Assembly (NCBI GenBank): GCA_033064195.1
Contig: JARBJD010000166.1
Coordinates: 96,039-160,038 of the forward strand
DNA length: 64,000 nt
Direction of reading: 5' to 3'
From: Blattamonas nauphoetae
Taxonomy: Eukaryota; Preaxostyla; Oxymonadida
Shown here: one piece after another, positions 33,499-44,489 of the stretch
Layout: each line of letters opens with the position of its first letter
How positions within the stretch are numbered: the stretch's first letter is position 1
Translations under genes and position numbers: made by a program
Notes under the pieces: model-generated
What the model was told of the DNA's origin: nothing
Database searches by the model: none
The model's input: only the letters and a program-made list of their open reading frames with translations

Positions 33499-35727
33499 AT
33501 GATGCAGTCTCCATCTTTACACTCACATGAGGATTATCATAAGCGACTTAGTGATACTGACTTCGACGCTGCAAGAATGGTGAAACAGAGAGAACAAGAG
33601 AAAAATCAACGAATTCTGAATGCTCGAGATGCTGTCTCTCGCAAAGCCCAGCAAAATAAGCATTCTCAAGAACACAAAGACAAACCAGAACGGTCAAAAC
33701 ACGAGAAACGAAAGGACATCGAAAACAGACTCAAAGAGATGGATCTACAAAAACAAGCCCAAGCGTATATGCGAAGACATGAATTAGAGAACAAAATGCT
33801 CGAACAAGAACTCGAAAAACGCAGAATGAAAAAACAATTTGAAAAAGAGATGCTACTGAAGCAAATGAAAAAAGAACACGAAGAGAAGAAGAAAATGGAC
33901 AAAGCCATGCAACAATACAAGGAAGAACAGGCAGCAAAACAAAAACAAAAGGAAGAACACCGAAAAGCTGAGGAACAAAAGAGAAAGGAAGAGAAAGAGA
34001 GAAGAAGACGAAGAAAAGAACGAGAAAAGAGGAAGGAAGCAGAGAGACGAAAAGGAGCAGAGAACAAAGACATTGTTCGACTTCAACAACAAATTCAACA
34101 ACTGACATCACAAATCCAATTAATGTCACAAGCTCAGCCATTCACCAACCCGCCTCAAAATCAATTTCCACCTCCGAACGCTCCGAGTGCATTCAGTGCT
34201 TTTCCTGGAGCACCTACTGAGGCTGAAGTCGAAGTTCCAGATGCGAGTGTAATTGATCAATATCTTCAAATGATCTCGAAATTAAAGAAGTTATCTGATC
34301 CGACAATGATTGAAGATGAAACAATAGATCATGATATGGCATATGGAGTTCGCGCAGATCCACCTCCAAGTTATCCAACTCAGGACTTCCAACCACAAAA
34401 GCCTCCTTCATCTATGCCGTCCCGAGTAATCCCCTCTGATCCTATCACTGAATTCAACCCTGAAAAGCGCGATGAATACATGAAAGATATTGCAGGACTT
34501 AATTCACTAAACCTGCATCGCTCGCAAGCTCTGAACTCTGCGTCTCACTATTCTCGGGAGCATTCTGATGACGAATTGTATGATGAAAGCGAAGATTCCT
34601 TGATTGAGAAGCCTCCTCCACGGAAACAGAAATCTCCGCGAAAAACGAAGAAAACACCCGCTCTCTCGTCGTCACCCGAAGATCGAGAGAAGAAATTGGA
34701 TGAAATGTGGTTTAATATTCAAAGAGATGGCGTAAGATCACGATGGCTCAGTCCACATTCACAGGCACTTCATGACAAAGAGAAAAGAGAGGAGGAGGAG
34801 AGAGAAAAGAGGAAAAGAGAGAAATCTCTGAAGAAGCAGAACGAAGCGGAGCGGAGGCAACGTGAAAAGGACGAAGAACAGCGACGAAAAGCATTGGAAG
34901 AAGAACTCAGACAAAAAGAAGAGCAGCATACCCTCGACGAGACCGAGGTTGACGATACGTTCCTCAAGGAGATCCGCTCCCGTCAAAGAGAAAGAGAGAA
35001 CTGGCGAAGAGCTTCGCTTTCTCCAGACATTCGACGGTCGCTCCAGTCTGCAGTCGCCCGTCCACGTGAGTTTGGTGATGTTGATGAAGAGGAGGAGAGG
35101 AGAGAAAGAGCTGAGCAGGCAGCGAGAGCTGCTCAATTGGCTAAAGAGGCTGAACAAAGAAGAAGGCAACAAGAAGCTGAAAGACGCAAAAAGGAACTGG
35201 AGGAGATGCAACGGCGAGCACAGCAACGACCAGATATTGTGTTTTCTGATGCCGAAGCTGCTATTCAGAAACTACGAACTCCAGTCTTCGCTCAGAATGA
35301 CGATTCAAGCTCAACCACTCCCAAACACTCTCCTCCTTCGTCGCCGGAATCCACACAGCACGAACCACCAAAAAAGGAAGAATCCGAATCAAGTGATGAG
35401 GACGATAGTTCATTCCTTGGCATGATGAGCGATGGTCGCCGCATTTCCGCGCCGATGCACGAAAGGGAGCAACGGCAACGGATGGAAATGACATCCAACT
35501 CTCAATCACCCCCGTTCAGACAGGCATTCCCTCCCCAACCTCAATCGTTCACTCCCGTCACAGCTCCAAGAAATTACTCTCCTCAGGCACGTCAGTCGCT
35601 TAGTCGATCAACCTCACCTGGAAATCTCTCGACGAGAGAAATTCTACAGAGAATCAGCCAAGTGAACTCACAAACGGAACACCTGTATCAACAAGCAAGT
35701 CGAACATTCAGTCAATCTCCACACTGA
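33499..35727 (+). CDS. Coiled-coil protein, unknown function
   Basis: An intron-free frame of 742 residues. Residues 40-200 are an almost pure Lys/Glu/Gln helix (YMRRHELENKMLEQELEKRR and similar) ending in IQQLTSQIQLMSQ. A Pro/Phe-rich segment with NPPQNQFPPPNAPSAF and an acidic helix DASVIDQYLQMISKLKKL follow. A second long coiled coil (residues 400-580) has REEEEREKRKREKSLKK and EEEERRERAEQAARAAQLA. The tail is Ser/Pro rich, ending REILQRISQVNSQTEHLYQQ. The overall layout resembles centrosomal, axonemal or microtubule-associated coiled-coil proteins, but no named family is recognised. Confidence 0.75.
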   Translation: MMQSPSLHSHEDYHKRLSDTDFDAARMVKQREQEKNQRILNARDAVSRKAQQNKHSQEHKDKPERSKHEKRKDIENRLKEMDLQKQAQAYMRRHELENKMLEQELEKRRMKKQFEKEMLLKQMKKEHEEKKKMDKAMQQYKEEQAAKQKQKEEHRKAEEQKRKEEKERRRRRKEREKRKEAERRKGAENKDIVRLQQQIQQLTSQIQLMSQAQPFTNPPQNQFPPPNAPSAFSAFPGAPTEAEVEVPDASVIDQYLQMISKLKKLSDPTMIEDETIDHDMAYGVRADPPPSYPTQDFQPQKPPSSMPSRVIPSDPITEFNPEKRDEYMKDIAGLNSLNLHRSQALNSASHYSREHSDDELYDESEDSLIEKPPPRKQKSPRKTKKTPALSSSPEDREKKLDEMWFNIQRDGVRSRWLSPHSQALHDKEKREEEEREKRKREKSLKKQNEAERRQREKDEEQRRKALEEELRQKEEQHTLDETEVDDTFLKEIRSRQRERENWRRASLSPDIRRSLQSAVARPREFGDVDEEEERRERAEQAARAAQLAKEAEQRRRQQEAERRKKELEEMQRRAQQRPDIVFSDAEAAIQKLRTPVFAQNDDSSSTTPKHSPPSSPESTQHEPPKKEESESSDEDDSSFLGMMSDGRRISAPMHEREQRQRMEMTSNSQSPPFRQAFPPQPQSFTPVTAPRNYSPQARQSLSRSTSPGNLSTREILQRISQVNSQTEHLYQQASRTFSQSPH

Positions 35728-35873
35728 ATCTTTCATTTCTTCTTCATTTACCTCATTCATTTCACACAGATATCTTCCTTTGAATGATTAAGCAAGTCTT
35801 TTCAAGATCGTGAAATGTTTCATGAATGAAGATGACATCAAAAACAAATTAGAAAAAAGGATTGAAATAAGAA

Positions 35874-36754
35874 TCATCTATACGCAGACTTGAACGTCGT
35901 TGTAGAATCTGTTCCAGATCTCGCATAATATCGTTGTTTTGCTTGTTCGATTTCTTCAGGTGTAGTTTTTCTTTGTTCGGCTCTTTTTACAAATTCTTCC
36001 TTTCGTTTGTTCAAGTTACTTTGCAATGTTTCTTCTCCAATATCTCCAAATAGGTTTAATTTCATTTGAAGGAGTGTTGAAGATGGTCTTGGTGGTTCTT
36101 GGTCATCTTCCTTTGACTGATGTGTTTCAGAATTGGATGTCGAGTCTGCTGAAATTTTATTTGATTCCTCTTGCTTTGGTTGGATCTTGAAAAGGATTGA
36201 ACAAAATGCGCGACAAACTATAATCACATCATCCTTCTGAACGTTTTTCCAAATGTTTTGTTCAATGAGTTTCTGGCGATAGCTGCAGAAAGGATGAGAA
36301 GATACAAAAACGATGATTATAGAACGCTAACACACGCTGGAGTTACATATCGACGAACATCAGTCTGACGTGCCCCAGCTTCCTCAATCCTCTGTAGTGC
36401 GAGTTTTGCCTTTGATTCTTCATATTCTAACTTCCTCTGTCGCGATGTGAGGATGATTCCATCGAGTAAGTTTGTCTAGAAAAGTGATGATGATACAAAC
36501 GAATTGTTACAGACTTTTCCTCCCTGAATAAATTTCACTTCGGTTGAATCTTTCTGAATGGGAATAGAAGGCTCAGTTTGCATGTTGTGAATAGGACTTT
36601 GTGTGTGATCCTCAGCTTCATCGGGTTCTTTTGCCCCAATAGTTTCAAGCTCCTCAATCAGCTTCATTGAGAATTCATCTTGCTTTTTCTTTGCAAGAGC
36701 AGCTATCTGCGCTCTGTTTCTCTCTTCTTCAGAATCGCTATCCGTTGAAAACAT
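35874..36754 (-). CDS. NSRP1/DUF2040-like nuclear speckle splicing protein (tentative)
   Basis: Three or four exons read in phase from MFSTDSDSEEERNRAQIAAL. The central part, TNLLDGIILTSRQRKLEYEE then RRYVTPAYRQKLIEQNIW, resembles the NSRP1/CCDC55 domain (…HNLLKAVEIRKKE…FVTSAYKKKLQE), which acts in alternative splicing. The C-terminal exon is charged (EEFVKRAEQRKTTPEEIEQA) and ends in RYYARSGTDSTTTFKSAYR. Introns use GT-AG, including one after KFIQGGK and one inside the codon for Ala of VTPA. A further intron (GTGATTATAG to TTTTCAAG) would remove an otherwise odd hydrophobic stretch. Similarity is by eye only, so the family name is tentative. Confidence 0.5.
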
Positions 36755-36795
36755 CGCAATAGCAAAGTTAGTTCGATCGTCCCATCAGACAGAGG
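36755..36795. promoter_or_regulatory. 41-bp bidirectional intergenic region
   Basis: The NSRP1-like start (minus) and the start of the large EEP-domain gene (plus) face away from each other across only 41 bp. Both promoters must overlap this segment or lie inside the coding sequences. Confidence 0.5.
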
Positions 36796-39700
36796 ATGGG
36801 ACAAGTAGGATCAAAAGTCGGCCTCAAAGGTCGATTTGAAGACTACTTTTCGATGCCAAGCCAACCAATTACTCAGGTTGAGCTTGGACCTTCCAAAAAT
36901 ATCCCTGAATATCTTCTCATGAAACACATCAGAGTCATCTGGCAAATTGAGACAGAGCTCGACGAATGGGAAAATGTAGGACAGGGATTGTATAGCGTTC
37001 TCACTCAATTTCATTTTTTCTTCTCTATTTAAGTTGGTATATTCCCACCGAGAACAATCTCGGATATCGACTTCGTGTCTGTGTTTATCAGCTCCAGTTC
37101 GTAACAAATACCTCAGAGCCAACACCACCGGAAGCTATTGGTCAAGAATGGCAAATTACTGAACTTGACCCAAATCTTATTAACATCAGAAGCATTTTAA
37201 ATCCACTTGAATGTGATCCATTCGACAAAATTCTACTAACAACACTTGTCTGTTATTTGATATGTTGTTCTCACTTTTTCTCAACTGTGTAGGATGGGGC
37301 TCCCGCATCTGAATTTGCAGAATTGGAAATCATTACGTACCCTGCAACGGGAATGGTTGATTTTAAGAGACACAGAATGAGGGATTTTGAAATTAAATAT
37401 CACAAACATCAGAAAGAACAACGAAAGCAGGAAGAGAGAGATCGCCGGTACATCCCAAAAGAAGCTTTGTCTGCCCCTGATCCCCTAAAGGAGACGATGG
37501 TGAATGCAGCACCCGTCCTCGAGGTCAGGCAGGGTCCCCTCATCTGGTCAGCCGCTTCAAGTGAGCCCGTCGGAGAACTTCTGGCCACTTGGATCAAGAG
37601 ACGAAGGAGTATTCTGGAGAAATTTGGGGTTTGGAATGGAGGGGTGAGTGAAGCTATCACAAACACGGACGAACTCTTCCGCCTCAACCAAGAATACAGC
37701 ATCTTCCTCCAAGATCACATGACAACCATGACCTGGCATTGCTCACAGCCACTCTACTTTGACATGACAGACGGGTATTTTGATGAGCAACTCTCGCCTG
37801 CCAAGAAATCCGCGAAAAGGCAGGTTCACATGTTTGACGTTGATACCAACATTGTTCATCCGGACATGCTGCGCAATGCACTCATTGCAGACGCGATTAT
37901 TCGGCGCTCGCCAGATTGTGTTTCCCTCCAAGAATTGACTCTTGAAGCCACAAAACAGATTGGACGGTATCTATTCTGTCTCTACGATGGCTCCTTCCTC
38001 TCACTCATCAATCCTCGATCTGTCGCATCAGCTAACCCTCCAAAACCTCTCAATCGGACGCAGACTATCTCGGACACACTTCGATCGAGCATCGGAAATC
38101 AGAGCACGTCTTTGCAACAGCAGGGTCATCCCCTCTCATGTTATTTTCAATATGGAAACGCGATCTTCTGGCGTCGCACACGACTCCGCAGGGTCGCACC
38201 GCCACTTGCGCTGGATATGTACGAACGGCAGATTCTTCCATCTGGAAGAACAATGGACTCGCTCTTCTCTCCTTCTGAGCCGAAAGGGGGGCCTTTGTCA
38301 AAACAGATGGGTGAAACCAGCAAAACAACCGTCCACACCGCCACAAGCCAACTCCAAACCACAAAAAAGGCAAAATCCCCATCTCCACAACGGGCAATCG
38401 TGAAGGAGACACCCATCAAATCGCATCATATGTTTGATTCAGGTGAGCAAACCACTCCCGAATCACGTGAATCTCAAAGCCGAGGGACAAGTGAAGAAGG
38501 AAAGAGCTTTACCCTTCCTGTGGAAGAGCGCCTTCGTCTCCTCAACCAGACGATCCGCACAGGCGCAGAAAGAATGGGCCTGACGGAGATGAGAGCTCTG
38601 GGAGTGTTTCTGGAGGTGATTGAGAGTGATGAACTGATGAAGACACCGCCACTCGTCATGATCGGAGACGAAATCAACGTGTCTACCAAAATCGCAAAAC
38701 ATCTGGTGAAACTCAATGAAGAACTGTTCCATGTGCGGAAACAAGAGATCGAGAAGTTTCAGTTCAATCAAGACATCAAAATGATTGAAAAAGAAGAAAA
38801 ACGAATCATGGAGAACCAGCGAAAGAAGCGAGCCGAACTTGATGATGAACAGCGAAAGTTGCGAAAGTCAAAGAGAGGATCGAAGGGGGATGAACGCATG
38901 TCTCACTCGGACTCTGCCAACTCCCGCAAACAACGAGCATCCAGGAAGGAAGCGTCGACGAAGGAAAAGAAAGAAGAACAGCAGATTCGGAAACAAATCG
39001 AAGAAGGGTTCAACCAACCTGAAGGGAAGCAAGGAGAAGACGACAACCTCCTCGAACTCCCAACCCCTCAAGCTGTCCGGCCAATTGACCTGGACGCTGT
39101 TCTTGGTCGATCAGACGAAGAGAAGGGGGGAGCGAGCAGTGCTGAAGAGCGAAAGTCTCGTTCGAAAGACAAATCCCCCCATCGAGACGAACCACAATTC
39201 AAAAAAAGAGATCGGTACAGCGGAGGGGTCGGAGAAGACGACTTGGGAGATCTCGAAGCGAATGTGGAAGCACTTCTTCGGAACACTCTCGCTTCTTCGA
39301 GAGAGGCTGTATTTGATGTGGAGCTGGAGTCGCTTGGTGACAAAGCTTCAAAACGATCGAAGCAAGGAAGCATGTCGAGCACTCACCGCGACAAGGCTGG
39401 CACACCAACAACAGACCATTCTGGATCAAGTGAGAGTGGGTCAAGGTCGTCGAGTGTTTTTGGACGGAGAAGTGCCTCCATTCAGCGACTTCGGCGGAAA
39501 GACAGAAAAGAAAAGTGGGACAAAATCAGAGCAGATTCAAAAGTCAAAAGTCCAACAAAGGGAGAAGGCGAATCAAGTGAGGACGAAGAACCAAACGGGC
39601 TCTACGTCATGAACGACCATGGGCGGATTGTCCGCGCAAACCTCGATGGATCACAAAGGGCAAACATTCATATTCTCTTCCCACACACTCCGGTTCGCTC

Positions 39701-42608
39701 GGTGAAACTGCCGACAGCCTTCTTGGCCAACAAGGCTCTCTCTCATGCTCGATTAACACCCTTTCAGCATCGAGCTGCCCGTGCGGACGCGTATGTTCAT
39801 GTCATGAACAAGCACGAGACAAATCGACGCTTTCTCGTCACCTCGGCGTTGTTCTTCGGCGATGCAACATTTGGGGAGGATGTCCGGTTCGTTCAATCTC
39901 TCTGCCTCGCTCGGTTCATCTACTTCACTCTTTCTCGATCAACTTGGGGGAATGGAATCTCTCTCCGAGAAGATCCTCACATCATCTCTGTCGCTGACAA
40001 AGGCTTCGGAACTTCTGAGGCCTCTCTTCCCACCGCTTCTTTCCTCCAGTCTCAAACATTTCCGTTCACCAAGCATCTCAATCTTCGAGTTCCTGTACTG
40101 ATGTGCGGCGATCTCTGTTCACCTGCTCTCTCCTGCCCGACTCTCAGGATCCTCGTGAAAGGGATGGAGTCGTCGTCAAATATCATTCTTCGCACTTCCC
40201 CTCTTCTCCCAACTCTCCTCACTTTCCCGTCGTTTGTGCAAAACCCAACACTCTTCTTGGACTTCTATCCTCGAGACAGAAAACTGTCTTTCCCGTTTCG
40301 AATGGTTGAATCTCGATTGATTGCCGAACGAGAACATAAAGAATACGATTTGAACGAGCCGTCGCTTGACTATTTTGGAGTTCTCTTGTCCAGAAACGAT
40401 AGAGACCGAGAAAACCGTGAAAAATACAAAAATTCGAAGAAAGCAGACAAAAAACTGTTCAAACGAGGCATCATTGACGATGCCGAAGTTGCACGACGAC
40501 GCGAGAAGCGAGAACGGAAATATGTGAAACTGGAAAGAGAAACAGCACGCCGTCGGAATCTGCGCGATCAGGCGCTCATGGCTGAGCAGCAGTATGGTCA
40601 GACAAAGCTGGAAGTTATGAGCAACGGTTATGAACTGGCAACTGAACGATTCTATCCGTACAGCATTGGAAAGCCGCTGGCGGAGGAGGAGAACGAATAC
40701 GACCTCCTCTGCGGAATGGCCCAGAATGAGAGCATTCGGAAGAGAGTCCGGAAGTACAACAATGAGTGGGACCATCAGAGTCTTGGCGAAATGACAGCGA
40801 AGGAGTTGACTCCAAAAGATGTTCCGATGTACTCAATCAAATTCCCTGTGTCAGAAAAACAAAAACGAGATGGTGTTCTAACCATTCTCTTTGACAACAC
40901 TGTCGACTTCACCGATTTCTTCACTCGCGATCATGGATATCTCTACTACCCGATTTGGATGCGGGAGCCTGACAAGGACACATATATGAGACCAATTGGA
41001 CAAGGCCAGCTGAATCCTGCTCTCAAATTCTGGACTCGCCAGTCAGGTGATTCTGATTCAATCAGCTCCTCATTTCAATCCCCTGCAACAGTTGTCTCAG
41101 GGACAGCAGTTGATCCTCATCGTCAGTCGCCTACCGATGAACATGAAGAGTCACCAGTCCTGATTCTCACTCCACATCCAACTCCTTCTGAAGCCTCCCT
41201 CCAACGGCTGAGTGCTTATACAGAGGCAATCGCAACACCTCAGCAACATATGTTCGCAGAAGATCATGCCCCTATCGTTCCTCTCCTCCTGTACAACTTC
41301 CCCACGCGATCGAATTGGCTTGATGAAGGAAAATTGGATGAAACTGGAACTTCAATCAGACTCAACGTTGAATCGCCACTTGCGATGTTGATGGGGAGAA
41401 TGGCAATGATTGGTTTGTTTGACGAAACGAGGTCGTACACTTCGAGCATCCCCAAAACTCCAACTTCACTCACTCCCACATCATCGACAGCCAGTCTGAC
41501 ATCACAAACCAATTCATCCATCTCGGACACCCGCCGACGAGAACCAGTCGCCACAACGCCACTCCGCGATACGTCGTCGTTCTTCCAAGCAACAGACGTG
41601 GAGATGACCTCTCTACATACTCTCCAACACTCAATGGACTCGTCTCAGCGATTTTCAGAATCAACGTCTCATCGTCATTCTTCACTCCATCGACTCAGTT
41701 CGCTCTGTTCTGTTGACTCTCTTCATCCACACTACCACTCCCATCCCTCCCTCCCCTTCGACACAGACTCGCCCCTCTTCTACACTCCTTTCCAGATGAT
41801 CGATGTGTTCAGCTACGTCACAGGAAATGGGTCCAATCTCACGCGTGTGTATGAGAACGTTCATGTCAACCAAGAAGCAGTTTCGCAGCCCTTCCTCTGC
41901 TCAGGCGGAGATTATGTCCTCTGCTCGCAACAGCTTCATCCGATCGGAGTGGCAGTGATGCAAGTTGGGCCCGGAACACCACACGGAGAACAAATCGCGA
42001 ACAAGCAAGTCAGGCGGAAGGATGAGTTTGAGAACAGGATTGCTATCAAAGAGGATTTGCTGCTGAGGAAGCTGCAGGAGGAGAATCAAGAAAGTCCAGA
42101 GAGAATCGCTACTCTCACGGAAGATGAAACGAAAACACCGAAAACCGCGTCTGTTGTGGCTCGGATGATCAGGCGTGATAATGTCCTTGCAGATACGCAG
42201 CAAGGCCAGCGATTAGCAACACCTGAGATAGTCCAGCCTGATGAAATCAAATTCTGGGAAGGAGAAGTGATCAGGAACCCAGAAGCACAACAAGACGAAG
42301 AAGGGATCCGAAGAGTGAATGAAGAGAGAAGAAAACAGACGCTCAGAGCAACGCTTCTGCTTCCTTGTGCCAATCGGAGTGTCACTGGAGTAATCCACCG
42401 TTTCTGGGAAGATGCAGAGAAGTATCAGAACCATATCCACAAATTGCTCCGAGATGAGAAGGAGAAGATGCTGCATGATTTCAAAGTGTCTGTGAGACGA
42501 GAGATTAAGCAGATATTTGATTCACGTGACCGTTCCAAAAAGCATAAGCATCACAAAGCACGAAAAATAGCTCCAAAAGTGGAACAGGTCATAGAATCGA
42601 GTGTTTAG
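36796..42608 (+). CDS. Very large EEP-domain (CCR4/nocturnin-type) nuclease-like protein
   Basis: Exons 36796-36989, 37034-37247 and 37293-42608 join in phase to about 1,907 residues. The N-terminus (HIRVIWQIETELDEWENVGQ, then WYIPTENNLGYRLRVCVYQ) resembles the small beta module in front of some CCR4-like proteins. The endonuclease/exonuclease/phosphatase fold is visible as ADAIIRRSPDCVSLQELTLE (metal-binding Glu) and, about 730 residues later, NLRVPVLMCGDLCSPALS (catalytic Asp). A huge charged low-complexity insert lies between the two halves. Relative to typical enzymes the GDFN motif reads GDLC, so the Asn is lost and activity is doubtful. A further helical and beta region follows (FPVSEKQKRDGVLTILFDN), then a Ser/Thr-rich part and a basic tail. 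Normal family role: mRNA deadenylation. Here it may be structural. Confidence 0.65.
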
Positions 42609-42788
42609 ATTTCTTTGTTTATTGTTTTCCATTCATTTCCACCGTATTAACGTTTCTCCATCATTTTTGTTACTTTCGAGACAAATATTTGACTTTACCA
42701 TCCCAATCAACAAAGGGTAGAAGTGAAACGAGAGAAATTCATGGGAGTGGAGCTCTCCCCAAATCGCATTTTGTGAAACTGAATGTCT

Positions 42789-42965
42789 GCTCCCGTGGCT
42801 CAGCAGCAACCACTCATTATCAACGCTGTGCCAATCTGTCTTCATCGTGTGAGTAGCTCGATTTGAGAGCTCTCCACAACGAGGAAGATATTAGCCAACA
42901 CTCAAAGTGAATGGCATTGTGATTCAACAAGATACTGGTTCAAGTCCAGACGGGAGCCTTTTTTT
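42789..42965 (+). tRNA. Possible tRNA or other Pol III gene with an extra internal segment
   Basis: The 3' end looks like a tRNA: a B-box GGTTCAAGTCC at 42937-42947 in a T-arm, then CGGGAGC (42951-42957) and a run of seven T's. Upstream, GCTCCCG at 42789-42795 is the perfect 7-bp complement for an acceptor stem and is followed by an A-box-like TGGCTCAGCAG. The span is about 170 nt instead of 72-90, so about 90 nt would have to be an intron or insertion. A clean D-arm and anticodon arm were not found. It could instead be a tRNA-derived SINE or a pseudogene. Confidence 0.3.
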
Positions 42966-43917
42966 CTTCTGAATGGTGAAGAAGTTTTTTTTGCTTTATC
43001 ATTTCATCATTCTGTCCAATCACTCATAGAACAAGTTAAGCATATCACAGTTATTAGGATCTGTAAAATGGATAAATGAAAACAAACTTTAAATCGTTCA
43101 CCTTACTAGTCAATGGTCTCCACTGATTCTGAATGTCTTCGCGAAGATCATCCCAATTGTGAGGTCAATCTTCGCAAGCTGGCTATCTGAATCGAGCACC
43201 AACCGTGTCAGGTCTCCTAGTGTGTACTGATGACTGGTGTACCATACTGTAGCCGCTGAGGAAAGAGATGTCGAGATGAAGGAAAAAATAAGGATGTGGA
43301 ATGTGGTCCTTTTGAACTTTCCCAAGGACCTTGTTCTCAGCTCCATTTAATCGAAGAGGTGTAGTGATGACTGAGATTGACTGTGCTAGAAGGTGGTTCA
43401 GATCATCCATCGTGTAAATGGAAAAGAATGGATCGTTTTCGAAGATATCTCTCGTTGTTGCGTTCTCTTAAAGTGTGATGACATGCGAAACATTCAGAAG
43501 CGAGTTCATCGCCAGAAGAGTGTTGTGTGCTTCAAATGAAGGAGATTGGCGTTGTGGCGAGGGAAGAGCACAGAATGTCAGATTTTGCGATTTTTCAAAT
43601 CGATCCAACAGTTCTTCGAGAAGTCGGATGCCCGGTCTCGATCCTGTCCCTCCCCCAATCGCGTGAAACAACATGAATCCTTCCTGATTCGAACATCTTT
43701 CTTCCATATTCCAAATACCGTCCAATGATTCCTCCAAAACGCTGTGGTTCGCACCTCCGAAAGATCCGAAGAATGTGTTGTGTGTCGATCCTGTTCCAGA
43801 GATGACCTGATCAGATATGAAGAGATCCCGACATTGTCCGTTTCTGATGGCATCTGTTAGTTTTGTTTCAAGATCAACGAAAATAGCTCGAGGGTGATAC
43901 TTTACAGGCTTAATCAT

Positions 43918-44307
43918 ACCCCGTGCCCCCTCACCAAAATTTTCAAATATGTCTGGTTTTTAATATTAAACACACTTTTGATAAAATTTTGTGATTTTGA
44001 GGGCGAAAAAAAGCTGCCCTTTTTGGCCGGATCCAGCCCATTATTTGTTTCAACACTTCACAAAGATCCTTTTTTCTATGGTACTTTTGAGAATTCACCA
44101 ATAGTCTTCACAGCCCCCCCTGCTCTTGAGCGGGGGGCTGTGAAGACTATCCGACATAATGAAAAAGTGTCTGGAAAAAGGATCGGGTGAAGTGTAGATA
44201 AATCCATAACTCCAAAACCCGGTCTCAAATCGAGCAATAATTGTAAAAACATCGTGAAGTGATATTAAACAAAGCTCCTGTTAAAATATTGGAGGGGGGC
44301 ACGGGGT
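43918..44307. mobile_element. 390-bp hairpin MITE inserted in the tubulin pseudogene (family D)
   Basis: The element starts ACCCCGTGCCCCCTC and ends with the inverse (GGGGGGCACGGGGT). Further inside, ACACTTCACAAAGATCC at about 44053 and the matching GGATCGGGTGAAGTGT at about 44179 form a second stem. At the centre is a 50-bp near-perfect palindrome (44101-44150). It has no coding capacity. A target-site duplication could not be fixed by eye. No second copy is seen in the window. Confidence 0.8.
44101..44150. repeat. 50-bp perfect-stem palindrome at the centre of the hairpin element
   Basis: The arms atagtcttcacagcccccc and ggggggctgtgaagactat are exact inverse complements over 19 bp. The short spacer, ctgctcttgagc, itself contains GCTC/GAGC. 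As DNA or RNA this would form a very stable hairpin. Confidence 0.95.
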
Positions 44308-44489
44308 CGGATTATGCCACTTTACATTGCGACTTTGTGCAAATATTCGGCTTAAATCTTCATCTTCGAGAGGTGGATTCTTTGGGAGTGGAGTGTGTGA
44401 ACCGTTCAGGGTAAGTTCGTGCTCTCCGCAGAACAGGCTCCACATGGGATATGAAATATGAATACCGTCTTGTCCAATGTGTTGAGAGA

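Larger units (their letters stand above)
43110..44487 (-). pseudogene. Epsilon-tubulin-like pseudogene split by an inverted-repeat element
   Basis: Reading right to left there is a tubulin N-terminus (VSQHIGQDGIHISYPMWSLF), then DEDLSRIFAQSRNVKWHN. A 390-bp insertion follows, and the protein resumes KPVKYHPRAIFVDLETKL, FMLFHAIGGGTGSRPGIRLL (tubulin GTP signature, with Arg replacing the last Gly) and HNTLLAMNSLLNVSHVITL. An in-frame TAA at 43468-43470 interrupts it before IFENDPFFSIYTMDDLNHLL, KVQKDHIPHPYFFLHLDIS and a part in another frame (YTLGDLTRLVLDSDS). RDLFISDQVISGTGS and the IPHP region are closest to epsilon-tubulin, a basal-body triplet protein. The insertion, the stop, the frame change and the missing C-terminal third mark it as dead. 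Confidence 0.7.

Noticed and set aside
43110-43917. Stop-codon reassignment (TAA read as Gln) as an explanation for the tubulin interruption
   Set aside because: RPL5 and other intact genes end cleanly at TAA where family homology ends, so TAA is a normal stop here.
44101-44150. The strong GC hairpin as a bacterial-type transcription terminator
   Set aside because: The DNA is eukaryotic, no T-run follows, and the palindrome lies at the centre of an inverted-repeat element.
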